64,000 nt of DNA, taken from Spirosoma sp. SC4-14. GTDB lineage: Bacteria; Bacteroidota; Bacteroidia; Cytophagales; Spirosomataceae. The stretch covers positions 186,001-250,000 of the forward strand of contig NZ_CP147519.1 of NCBI RefSeq assembly GCF_037201965.1, read 5' to 3'. This document shows, one piece after another, positions 55,441 through 63,335 of this stretch. Numbering within the stretch: the stretch's first letter is position 1; every line of letters starts with the position of its first letter. The position numbers were made by a program, and so were the translations under genes. The notes beneath the pieces are model-generated. The model searched no databases. It saw only the letters and a program-made list of their open reading frames with translations, and had not been told where the DNA came from.

Positions 55441-56091
55441 ATGCTGAAGCTGATAGCACGGAGGCAATACCGGATCGTTCGGTATGTGGTGTATCGTCAG
55501 ACGCTGATCGAACCCGCCGATCACTTCTGGACATTCGTCGGGACCTTTACGGCCATTGCTTCGTTGGGGTTACTTAACCAGTCGCATCTAATTCAGCAGG
55601 ACAGTGTGTTTCTGATTGGATCATTCGGAGCCTCCTGCGTGTTGATCTTTGGGGCCACTCAAAGTCCCTTGGCTCAGCCCAGAAACCTAGTTGGGGGGCA
55701 TTTGCTGGCTTCGGTTATTGGGGTGAGTATCTACAAGCTGCTGCCCGACCAGCTATGGCTGGCAGCAGCACTGGCCGTTTCGCTGTCCATTGTGGGTATG
55801 CAAATCACCAGAACCATGCATCCACCGGCGGGTGCGACGGCTCTGATTGCCAACATTGGCTCCGATAAAATAAAAGCGCTGGGCTTTTACTACGTACTGA
55901 CCCCCGTGTTGACGGGGGTATCGATTTTACTCGTTATGGCACTGATCGTTAATAATATCCCTTCGAACCGGTCTTACCCTAGCCAGCCGATCCGACTGAC
56001 AAGACGCCTGGGCAGGTGGCATAAGCCCCTAAAATACTTGCGCCACCGGGCAGCTTCCCGAAAACGGGCACGCGCCCAAGTCATTCCATGA
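55441..56091 (+). CDS. HPP-family integral membrane protein
   Basis: About 216 residues from ATG 55441; a TTG at 55417 would add eight. Four or more transmembrane helices are present (FTAIASLGLLNQ; FLIGSFGASCVLIFGATQSP; AALAVSLSIVGMQI; YVLTPVLTGVSILLVMAL). It carries the family hallmark HPPAGATALIA and the SPLAQPRNLVGGHL loop. HPP proteins are membrane proteins linked in some organisms to nitrite transport. Its stop overlaps the FNR-like gene's ATG by 4 bp. Confidence 0.88.
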   Translation: MLKLIARRQYRIVRYVVYRQTLIEPADHFWTFVGTFTAIASLGLLNQSHLIQQDSVFLIGSFGASCVLIFGATQSPLAQPRNLVGGHLLASVIGVSIYKLLPDQLWLAAALAVSLSIVGMQITRTMHPPAGATALIANIGSDKIKALGFYYVLTPVLTGVSILLVMALIVNNIPSNRSYPSQPIRLTRRLGRWHKPLKYLRHRAASRKRARAQVIP

Positions 56092-56780
56092 AAATTACTA
56101 AAACCTCCTGTGATTTAAGCAGTTGCCTACTCTGCAAAAACAGTGTGGCGGGCTGGCTTCCCCTGATCGATGCGAATCGACAGATGCTGTCCTTCAAAAA
56201 AAAAGAGGTGATTTTTTCGGAGGGGAGCCTGGTAGCAGGGGTCTATTTCGTCTATAAGGGCACCGTCAAAATCCACAAGGCATGGAGCCCCCAAAAAGAA
56301 CTGATCCTGAGCTTCGCCCGGAAAGGTGACATGATTGGCTATCGGGCACTGGGCAACGACCAGATTCTGCCTATCACCGCCACCGCGTTAGACGACGTTA
56401 CCCTATGCTTTGTCGCGTTACCTTTTTTTGAACTTTCCCTCCAGTCCAGTCATCCACTTACCTACGCGCTGATGAGGTTTTACGCCAATGCCTTGCAGGA
56501 AGCCGAAAAACGGATGCGTAATCTGGCCCTGATGGACGTAAAAGGCCGGGTGGCCGAAACGCTGCTAATGCTGCACCATAAATTTGGAGCGGACGAAATG
56601 GGGCAGATCGCGATGAACCTAACCCGTCAGGTGATGGCGGCCTACGCGGGCACGACCTACGAAACATTTTTTCGTATGCTCAACGAGCTAAAAGCCGAAG
56701 GGTTGATTCAGCAGACCGACGAGAGCCTGATTCTGCTGGATGCCGAGAAACTGGCGACCCTGACCCATACCGATCCCTAA
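56088..56780 (+). CDS. Crp/Fnr-family regulator with FNR-like cysteines
   Basis: A 230-residue regulator with a cyclic-nucleotide-like sensor domain (EGSLVAGVYFVYKGTVKIHK) and a C-terminal helix-turn-helix (LTRQVMAAYAGTTYETFFRM). Cysteines at 8, 13 and 16 plus Cys107 mirror the three N-terminal plus one internal cysteines that hold the [4Fe-4S] cluster in E. coli FNR, so oxygen sensing is plausible though not proven. It is co-transcribed with the HPP gene (4-bp overlap), and a matching palindrome lies in their promoter. Confidence 0.87.
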   Translation: MKITKTSCDLSSCLLCKNSVAGWLPLIDANRQMLSFKKKEVIFSEGSLVAGVYFVYKGTVKIHKAWSPQKELILSFARKGDMIGYRALGNDQILPITATALDDVTLCFVALPFFELSLQSSHPLTYALMRFYANALQEAEKRMRNLALMDVKGRVAETLLMLHHKFGADEMGQIAMNLTRQVMAAYAGTTYETFFRMLNELKAEGLIQQTDESLILLDAEKLATLTHTDP

Positions 56781-56813
56781 TCCCGGACGATGCCCGTCGG
56801 GCCACAATACGTT

Positions 56814-57689
56814 ATGATGAAAAAACAGGCATTTCATACCTACCAGCTTCAGGAGTATCCCGATAATTCGACGGCGAAGGGTGGGTTTTACATGATCCGG
56901 CTCCGGGACCTCATCCGGCAAATCAAAACGATTGACCAGCCCCATGCGCATTCGTTTCACCTGCTGCTGTACCTATGGAAAGGGTCAGGTACGCACACAA
57001 TTGATGGTCAGACGTACTGCGTTACACCCCCACAACTATACTTCCTGACGCCGGGTCAGGTTCACGGCTGGTCACTAACCGATGATACGGAAGGGTATCT
57101 ACTTTTCTTCGAGGCAGCTTTTTTCCAGGCTCGCTACCCGAAACGGCTGTTTGATTATACCTTTTTTCGGGCCGACCGAACCACCTCCCTACTAACACTT
57201 TCGGCTGATGCCCGTAGGGTACCCACCCTTTTCGACTGGGCCTATCAGGCATTTATCCTTCCCCATACCCAGCACACGGAGGTATTTGCTTCGCTGCTTC
57301 ATTTGCTGCTCGAACAGGTCAGCGATCTCTACGATCAGGCAAATCCCGCCTGTCAACTAAACAGGAGCAGCCTGGTGAATCGGTTTGTCGAATTGCTCGA
57401 CACGCAGTTTATTCACCAGAAAACCTGCGCCAGCTACGCCGGGCAGTTAGGCATTAGCCCCAATTATCTCAACCACTGCTGCCGCCAACAGATGGGCAAA
57501 ACCGCCAGTCAACTCATCTACGACCGCCTACTGGCAGAAATCGGCCGGCTGCTGCTCAATACCGATCTGCCCATTAAAGCAGTTAGTTACGCCGTTGGTT
57601 TTTCGGATTCGGCTTATTTCTCCCGGTTCGTTCACAAGCATACGGGGCAAACCCCGCAACAAATCAGGCAGCAAGCCAATAATCGTTGA
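56814..57689 (+). CDS. AraC-family transcriptional regulator
   Basis: About 291 residues from ATG 56814 (an ATG at 56790 would add eight). The N-terminal cupin-like sensor domain holds HLLLYLWKGSGTHTIDGQTY and LTPGQVHGWSLTD. The C-terminal double helix-turn-helix shows YAGQLGISPNYLNHCCRQQM and AVSYAVGFSDSAYFSRFVHK, followed by GQTPQQIRQ. It lies 33 bp after the FNR-like gene and may be in the same operon. Ligand unknown. Confidence 0.9.
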   Translation: MMKKQAFHTYQLQEYPDNSTAKGGFYMIRLRDLIRQIKTIDQPHAHSFHLLLYLWKGSGTHTIDGQTYCVTPPQLYFLTPGQVHGWSLTDDTEGYLLFFEAAFFQARYPKRLFDYTFFRADRTTSLLTLSADARRVPTLFDWAYQAFILPHTQHTEVFASLLHLLLEQVSDLYDQANPACQLNRSSLVNRFVELLDTQFIHQKTCASYAGQLGISPNYLNHCCRQQMGKTASQLIYDRLLAEIGRLLLNTDLPIKAVSYAVGFSDSAYFSRFVHKHTGQTPQQIRQQANNR

Positions 57690-57841
57690 TTTGTCCTGAT
57701 TGGGGCTGGCTTTGTCTATTGATGGCCCAGGGGGATACTGGTAATTTTGTTCCTATCCAACGCATAATAACGCGCCGACAGGTAAACGCACCGACAGGTA
57801 CTGGTTGCCAGTGTCGCTGCCCGCCAATTTTCCCAATTGTC

Positions 57842-59707
57842 ATGCATGAAACCGTGATTCCATTTCCCAGTACGCATCCCAACGAGCCGCAATCAGTCTG
57901 GTTCCGTTATGTGTTCAGTACCGACCACAAAGTGATTGCCAAACAGTATCTAATTACAGGGATTGTCTGGTCAATCATCGGGGTAGCCCTGTCGGTCATG
58001 TTCCGGCTTCAGCTGGGTTTTCCGGGCATGAAACTGAATTTTCTGCGCCCCGTACTAGGCACCTGGATTACTGAATCGGGTAAAATTGATCCTGATTTTT
58101 ACCTGGCCTTAGTCACGATGCACGGCACGATCATGGTCTTTTTTGTGCTGACAGCAGGACTAAGTGGCACGTTTTCCAACTTCCTGATTCCCCTCCAGAT
58201 TGGCGCCCGCGATATGGCATCGGGTTTTCTGAATATGCTTTCGTACTGGTTCTTTTTCGTTTCCAGCGTGATCATGTTTTCCTCGCTGTTTATCCAGACG
58301 GGCCCTGCTGCTGGGGGCTGGGTCGTTTATCCGCCCCTGAGTGCCCTGCCGCAGGCACACAAAGGCTCCGAACTGGGCATGACACTTTGGCTCATCAGCA
58401 TGGCCCTGTTCATTGTTTCTCAGCTACTGGGTGGCATCAACTACATCACAACGGTTATCAATCTACGAACCCGTGGCATGTCGTTCAGTAAGCTGCCACT
58501 CACCATCTGGGGCTTTTTATTAACGGCGGTATTGGGCCTGATTTCATTCCCCGTACTGTTTGCGGCGGTACTGCTGCTGATTTTCGACCGGAGTTTTGGC
58601 ACTAGTTTTTACCTGTCCGAAATTTATATCAAGGGAGAAGCGCTGCCCAACGTAGGGGGGAGCCCCATTTTATTTCAGCATTTGTTCTGGTTCCTGGGGC
58701 ACCCGGAAGTGTACATCGTTATCCTGCCCGCCTTTGGTATTATTTCGGAAGTCATGGCCACGAACGCCCGTAAACCTATTTTTGGTTACCGGGCCATGAT
58801 TGCCTCCCTGATGGGCATCGCTTTCCTGTCGTTTGTGGTTTGGGCGCACCACATGTTTGTATCGGGGATGAACCCCTTTCTGGGATCAGTTTTCATGTTT
58901 TTAACGCTGATTATTGCGGTTCCTTCGGCCGTTAAGTCCTTTAATTATATCACTACTTTATGGCGTGGCAATCTCCATTTTACCCCGGCTATGCTGTTTG
59001 CCATTGGGTTCGTTTCCGTATTTATTTCGGGCGGGCTAACGGGTATTATCATGGGGAGTTCGGCTCTGGACATCCAGTTGCACGACACCTACTTTATCGT
59101 GGCACACTTTCACTTGGTGATGGGAGCCGCGTCGGCGTTTGGCTTACTGGCTGGTATTTATCACTGGTTTCCGAAGATGTTCGGGCGTATGATGAACGAA
59201 CGGCTGGGGTATATCCACTTCTGGCTGACCTTCATTGGGGTTTACCTAATCTTTTTCCCGATGCACTACCTGGGCATTGCCGGTTTCCCCCGTCGATATT
59301 ATTCCTTTACCAGTTACGATTTCATGAAGTCTACCTTCGTTGACATGAATAGTTTCATTACCATAGCGGCTGTTGTGACGTTTACGGCTCAGTGGATTTT
59401 TGTCTGGAATTTCTTCTACAGTATGGTCAAAGGCCGCAAAGCCACGCAGAATCCTTGGCGGTCAACTACCCTGGAGTGGACCGCACCTATCCATCCGGGT
59501 CATGGCAACTGGCCGGGCGAGATTCCGGCGGTCTATCGCTGGTCGTACGATTACAGCAAGCCGGGAGCCAGAGAAGATTTTATTCCCCAGAACGTGCCCT
59601 ATTCGCAAACGCCTGAATCCAACCTGCCCCACGAAAACGAGCAGATTGCTTTTGAAAAAGAAATCAATGCCCAAAACCTGAACGACCCGTTTAAGCAACC
59701 GACCTAA
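57842..59707 (+). CDS. Cytochrome c oxidase subunit I (aa3-type)
   Basis: About 621 residues from ATG 57842 (MHETVIPFPS); an upstream start adds an atypical 52 residues. It has the twelve-helix heme-copper oxidase core. Visible motifs are the heme a ligand in VTMHGTIMVFF, the His-Tyr cross-link region GHPEVYIVILP, the CuB histidines in VVWAHHMFVSGMNP and the heme ligands in DTYFIVAHFHLVMG. The HPEVY glutamate of the D-channel is present. No subunit II or III gene adjoins it, so it is an orphan copy in this window, about 8 kb from actC. Confidence 0.92.
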   Translation: MHETVIPFPSTHPNEPQSVWFRYVFSTDHKVIAKQYLITGIVWSIIGVALSVMFRLQLGFPGMKLNFLRPVLGTWITESGKIDPDFYLALVTMHGTIMVFFVLTAGLSGTFSNFLIPLQIGARDMASGFLNMLSYWFFFVSSVIMFSSLFIQTGPAAGGWVVYPPLSALPQAHKGSELGMTLWLISMALFIVSQLLGGINYITTVINLRTRGMSFSKLPLTIWGFLLTAVLGLISFPVLFAAVLLLIFDRSFGTSFYLSEIYIKGEALPNVGGSPILFQHLFWFLGHPEVYIVILPAFGIISEVMATNARKPIFGYRAMIASLMGIAFLSFVVWAHHMFVSGMNPFLGSVFMFLTLIIAVPSAVKSFNYITTLWRGNLHFTPAMLFAIGFVSVFISGGLTGIIMGSSALDIQLHDTYFIVAHFHLVMGAASAFGLLAGIYHWFPKMFGRMMNERLGYIHFWLTFIGVYLIFFPMHYLGIAGFPRRYYSFTSYDFMKSTFVDMNSFITIAAVVTFTAQWIFVWNFFYSMVKGRKATQNPWRSTTLEWTAPIHPGHGNWPGEIPAVYRWSYDYSKPGAREDFIPQNVPYSQTPESNLPHENEQIAFEKEINAQNLNDPFKQPT

Positions 59708-59735
59708 TCTTGTCATTCGTAAACTTGTTTCGGTG

Positions 59736-60383
59736 ATGAAACTCATTTCAGGCCCCACGTTGGTGACGATCCCTCTTGAGAACGTTAAGCTCTATGCCGA
59801 CTGGTGGATCCCTCAGCAGGCCGATGGACTTATTATTTTTTCAAATGGGAGTAGTTGTAGCCGGTTTAATTTGTGCAACCGGTTGCTGATGCAGCAATTT
59901 CATGAGCAGGGACTAGGTACGCTGCTAGTGGATTTATTGACTATTGAAGAAGATGAGGACTACAGTAATCGGTCGAATGTTGACTTACTAGCCACCCGCC
60001 TGGTGCAGGTAACCGACTGGTGTCGACGTCACCTGGATTTGCAGGAATTACCAATTGGCTATTTAGGAAATAACACGGCAGCCAGTAGTGCGTTGAAAGC
60101 AGCTACTCAACACTCCAATTCAGTACGAACGGTTGTCTCACGCGGGAGTAGACCTGACCGGATTCTAAGCCATCTAGCTAATGTACCGGTCCCTGTTTTA
60201 CTGGTGGTAAGCCGTTTGGAAGGGTCATTTATTCGTAAAAATCAAAACGCTTACGATGAAAAGTACCTTAACCGAAACGTAACCATTGTTCGATTGGATT
60301 CACCTGATATAGCAGAGCGAGCTAGTATTCCTGAACAGGCCAGGCTGATGATTAACTGGTTCCGTACCCATTTATATAGCTGA
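59736..60383 (+). CDS. Dienelactone-hydrolase-like protein lacking the catalytic serine
   Basis: About 215 residues from ATG 59736 (a GTG lies just before). It follows the dienelactone-hydrolase-like alpha/beta plan: ADGLIIFSNGSSCSRFN for the oxyanion strand, LGTLLVDLLTIEED, and the nucleophile elbow region LPIGYLGNNTAASSAL. The elbow should read GxSxG, but Asn stands where Ser is expected, and the late His region reads RLDSPDIAERAS with no His. I infer a non-hydrolytic, possibly binding or structural, member. It follows coxA by 28 bp. Confidence 0.7.
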   Translation: MKLISGPTLVTIPLENVKLYADWWIPQQADGLIIFSNGSSCSRFNLCNRLLMQQFHEQGLGTLLVDLLTIEEDEDYSNRSNVDLLATRLVQVTDWCRRHLDLQELPIGYLGNNTAASSALKAATQHSNSVRTVVSRGSRPDRILSHLANVPVPVLLVVSRLEGSFIRKNQNAYDEKYLNRNVTIVRLDSPDIAERASIPEQARLMINWFRTHLYS

Positions 60384-60387
60384 ACAT

Positions 60388-60672
60388 TTAGATGCCCAAC
60401 TGCCGGACCACAATGCGCGTGTTGGCCAGTTCATCACTAACGGCTACTCCACAGGACAGGCTTCGTATACCGTCGATTTCGACGACGCAGGTGCCGCAAC
60501 TACCCATGCCACTGCACAAGCCAAACCCGACCACTGGGAGATAAGCTGAAATAAGGCTCATCAGTGAGTGGTATTTATTTCTATGTGTCTGTACCGGCCA
60601 TTCTTCGCCCCGGTAGACCAGTGTAAATATGATCGTGTTTTTTCCCTGATTCATCAATGTATAGACGGGCAT
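60388..60672 (-). CDS. 2Fe-2S ferredoxin
   Basis: A 94-residue protein with the plant-type ferredoxin cysteine pattern CSGMGSCGTC followed by a fourth Cys in SLSCGVAV, the set that holds a [2Fe-2S] cluster. It would be a soluble electron carrier. It converges with the hydrolase-like gene, ending 4 bp after that gene's stop. Confidence 0.85.
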   Translation of the reverse strand: MPVYTLMNQGKNTIIFTLVYRGEEWPVQTHRNKYHSLMSLISAYLPVVGFGLCSGMGSCGTCVVEIDGIRSLSCGVAVSDELANTRIVVRQLGI

Positions 60673-60729
60673 TCGTGTTGCTGGTGAACCGGCTTCCTAT
60701 TGGTCTAACAAACAACTAACCTAAAATGC

Positions 60730-61137
60730 TTGAAAACCCTGCTTATTACCGTGTCGATCAGCACAGTAGCCACTAGTTCTTTGTTGGGCCAAAAGGTAAC
60801 CTATTAATTATCGAGCCATATCCTGGATGTCTCCAAAGGAATGCCCGCCAGTGGGGTTTCGATCAAGCTGGAAAAACGCAATGGCCAAACGAACGCCTGG
60901 TTGCTGGTCGACGAAAAAGAAATCAATACCAACGGGCGCATCGCCGATTCCTTGCTGGTCCATACCTCGAATCCCGGTACCTACCAGCTACCCTACCGGG
61001 TGGAACCTTACTTTAAAAATAAAGAGGAGAGCTTTTATCCGTTCATCGAGGTGGTGTTTCAGTTGACAGGTACCAGTCATTACCACGTACCCATTACCCT
61101 GTCGGCCTACGGCTACTCGACGTATCGGGGCAATTGA
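60730..61137 (+). pseudogene. uraH: 5-hydroxyisourate hydrolase with a premature stop
   Basis: The frame from TTG 60730 encodes a signal peptide (KTLLITVSISTVATSSLLG), then TAA at 60805-60807, then in-frame LSSHILDVSKGMPASGVSIK and an intact remainder ending GYSTYRGN. The last motif resembles the YRG(S/T) end of hydroxyisourate hydrolase (transthyretin-like) proteins. A C-to-T change turning CAA (Gln) into TAA explains the stop. Restart at ATG 60841 would lose the signal and the first conserved His, so the gene is probably inactive, unless the stop is a sequencing error. Confidence 0.72.
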
Positions 61138-61225
61138 CTTTTTTACTAAACAGCATAAAAGGCATTGGGCGATTCAAACACCTTCTCAAGCGGCCTTTGG
61201 TTGTCACATTATAAAAACAATCAGG

Positions 61226-61712
61226 ATGCTGACGATAAGCGTCATAAGCTATTCCTTTCCTGGAATAGCCTGGTTCAACACAGACACGCTGGCGCAGACA
61301 ACTGACACATACCTGAGTGCTCAGGCGAGCGACCCGGTAAAGATGGGCTGGATGCAGGGATTTCCGCCCCCAAAGACAAGGGCTCAACGCAGCTGACGGG
61401 TCTTTTTCACGTTTCCGGCACTTCGTTACGGCGTGGTTTATATGTGCAAGTTTCTACCCACCGTTAACGTATCGGCAAGTCTGGGCGCGCCGTTCGCCCT
61501 GCCGGTTGCGCTCGACCCGGCCATTGACGCGGTAACGTTTCGGCCCCGGAACGCCGACCAGCCTATGAGCTGGGCCGCTTCGCTGAAAAAAAACTATTCC
61601 GACGGCATCCTGATTCTGCACCGGGGCCGGGTGTTGTACGGACGGTACTTTGCCACTCTGATCCCCACCAACCAGCAAGCCATGATGTCGCTGACCAAAT
61701 CGATTACCGGAT
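61226..61712 (+). pseudogene. Serine hydrolase (beta-lactamase-like fold) remnant
   Basis: The frame from ATG 61226 reads a signal peptide (MLTISVISYSFPGIAWF) and ASDPVKMGWMQGFPPPK, the usual start of these secreted hydrolases, then breaks at a frameshift and a stop. A second frame continues with GILILHRGRVLYGRYFATL and MMSLTKSITG, which holds the SxxK catalytic motif. After that the sequence becomes the nhaA remnant on the other strand. The C-terminal two-thirds are missing. Confidence 0.65.
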
Positions 61713-61734
61713 ACCGGCCAGCGGGGCATGTATC

Positions 61735-62350
61735 CCCAACTTTAAGGTCAGGTACCACAGAACCAACCCCAGTAGTAGATAAAGCCCCTGTATCCGTACG
61801 CCCAGCCAATTGAACACACTGGTAATGAAGGTTTTCCTGACGGCCCTTGCCATTGTGGATGACCTCGGTGCGGTTCTGGTCATTGGCTTCTTTTACATCC
61901 CAGCTATCGATAGCCATTACCTGCTTAGCGCGGGTGGCCAAGGGCTGACATTAAGTGGTATCCGCTCACTCAGAAGCATAAAACAATGGTCAGGGCCAAG
62001 GCCATGTCGGTCGCCATGGGAATACACCAGCCGCCAGCGGTAAGCAAATGCCGGTTGACTAGCCAGAATAGCCTCGCCGGTAGCAGCATGCCTCCCAGCG
62101 CAGCCACCAAGAACAACATGGCCTGCCTGATGCCAGCTCGCCTACCAGTACCTCCTGAAACAGCTAATACGCAGTCCCATACCTTGGGGAAATAACGCGC
62201 TATGCCAACGTTGCCATTGGCCAGGGCCAACGCTGATACACGGCTAATCAGCAGCAAAATACCACTGGCGGCTTCGAGTCTGAAAAACTCGGCGAAGGGT
62301 TGGATTAGGGGCCTGGACAGGTTTTTCAATAGGCGGCTTCGACTCATCAT
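61735..62350 (-). pseudogene. nhaA: nhaA sodium/proton antiporter remnant with an internal inversion
   Basis: On the minus strand from ATG 62350 the NhaA N-terminus is clear (RPLIQPFAEFFRLEAASGIL; GWCIPMATDMALAL), then a frameshift. The next conserved block, FLTALAIVDDLGAVLVIGFF with the functional Asp pair, is found on the plus strand at about 61825-61940. The following block (FNWLGVRI; LYLLLGLVLWYLTLKLGIHA) is again on the minus strand at about 61735-61815. A ~130-bp piece has therefore flipped in place, and the C-terminus is lost. The gene cannot make a working antiporter. Confidence 0.78.
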
Positions 62351-62493
62351 GATTTTAGTGTGCCCGACTGCATGGCCGGATCTGTCGGTATCTCCGGCAG
62401 GACAGTCCTGGACCACAGTCAGCTACCTGGCTAAGTTCCTAAAGCACTGGTTGTTGGGTTAATTACCCGTTGCTCCATAGCGCGCATTCATCC

Positions 62494-63132
62494 CTATTGG
62501 AAACGGTGCCAGACCAGGCTCAATCCAATCATCAGTACCAAACCTATTTGTAAGGCCGTCAAGACGTAAATATAATTGGTTTGGGCTCTCGATTCGCCCA
62601 GCAGTTCTTCACCGACGCTCAGCTGTAGACTCGCCAGTTCATCAAGCGTTTGGGCCACCTGGCCAAAAGCCGTGCTACCACTACCGGCAAAGAGCGCCTT
62701 CCGGGATGCTGGTAAATCAACTAAATTGGTTGTTAGCTCGCCTTCCAGCTGATTATAAACGGTAAGCTGTTGCCGGAGCTGCCTGAGCCGGTCGGCTTCT
62801 TTTCTCGTTAATTTGGTTCGTTCAAACTCGGTCAGTAAGGAGTCCGTCCGCCGGTTGAACCGGTCGAGCGTTGAGGCTATCAATTCCGGGTTTGGTTTTT
62901 GAGTAGCCAACACGTGTGTTTCCAGCAACAGCCGTTTTCGGTAGACTGTTGCGGTCAGATTGACCAGCATGCCCGTGGGCAGCAGTCGATCTTTGTAGAT
63001 CGATGAGGATGCCTCCTGTATATCCTGGATACGGCGACGACTTAGGAAAACACTGGTCAAAATCAGTCCCAGCAAAGCAATCACCAGCAGGATGGAGCGT
63101 ACCGATGAACGAGTATGGGGTAAATGTGTCAT
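62494..63132 (-). CDS. Four-helix-bundle (MCP-type) membrane sensor-like protein
   Basis: A 212-residue protein with an N-terminal transmembrane helix (ILLVIALLGLILTSVFLS), an all-helical periplasmic segment (residues about 35-180; LTRKEADRLRQLRQQLTVYN) and a C-terminal transmembrane helix (YVLTALQIGLVLMIGLSLVW). This is the ligand-binding half of 4HB_MCP proteins, with no HAMP or signalling domain after it. It ends four residues past the second helix. Either a stand-alone sensor subunit or a truncated receptor. Confidence 0.7.
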   Translation of the reverse strand: MTHLPHTRSSVRSILLVIALLGLILTSVFLSRRRIQDIQEASSSIYKDRLLPTGMLVNLTATVYRKRLLLETHVLATQKPNPELIASTLDRFNRRTDSLLTEFERTKLTRKEADRLRQLRQQLTVYNQLEGELTTNLVDLPASRKALFAGSGSTAFGQVAQTLDELASLQLSVGEELLGESRAQTNYIYVLTALQIGLVLMIGLSLVWHRFQ

Positions 63133-63335
63133 ACTGTAAGTGGTTTAATCAATGCACTACCCGTTGGTTACACTGAGTCCTTCGGGTGTTAGACTGGTTA
63201 CAGACCGAAGATCATGTGACAATGAATGATTCCTGTCCAATACTATGCACCGGCCCGCCAGGGACACTGCGTTTTTTATGAATGTAGCAGCATGCTTTTA
63301 CTTGTTCCCCTACCAAGTTAATTTGTAGAGCTAAC

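Noticed and set aside
58960..59343. Plus-strand open frame inside coxA
   Set aside because: It lies entirely within the oxidase gene in another frame; the oxidase motifs are continuous across it.
61094..61387. Minus-strand open frame over the uraH end and serine hydrolase start
   Set aside because: Recognisable protein motifs lie on the plus strand there, so the minus frame is a shadow.
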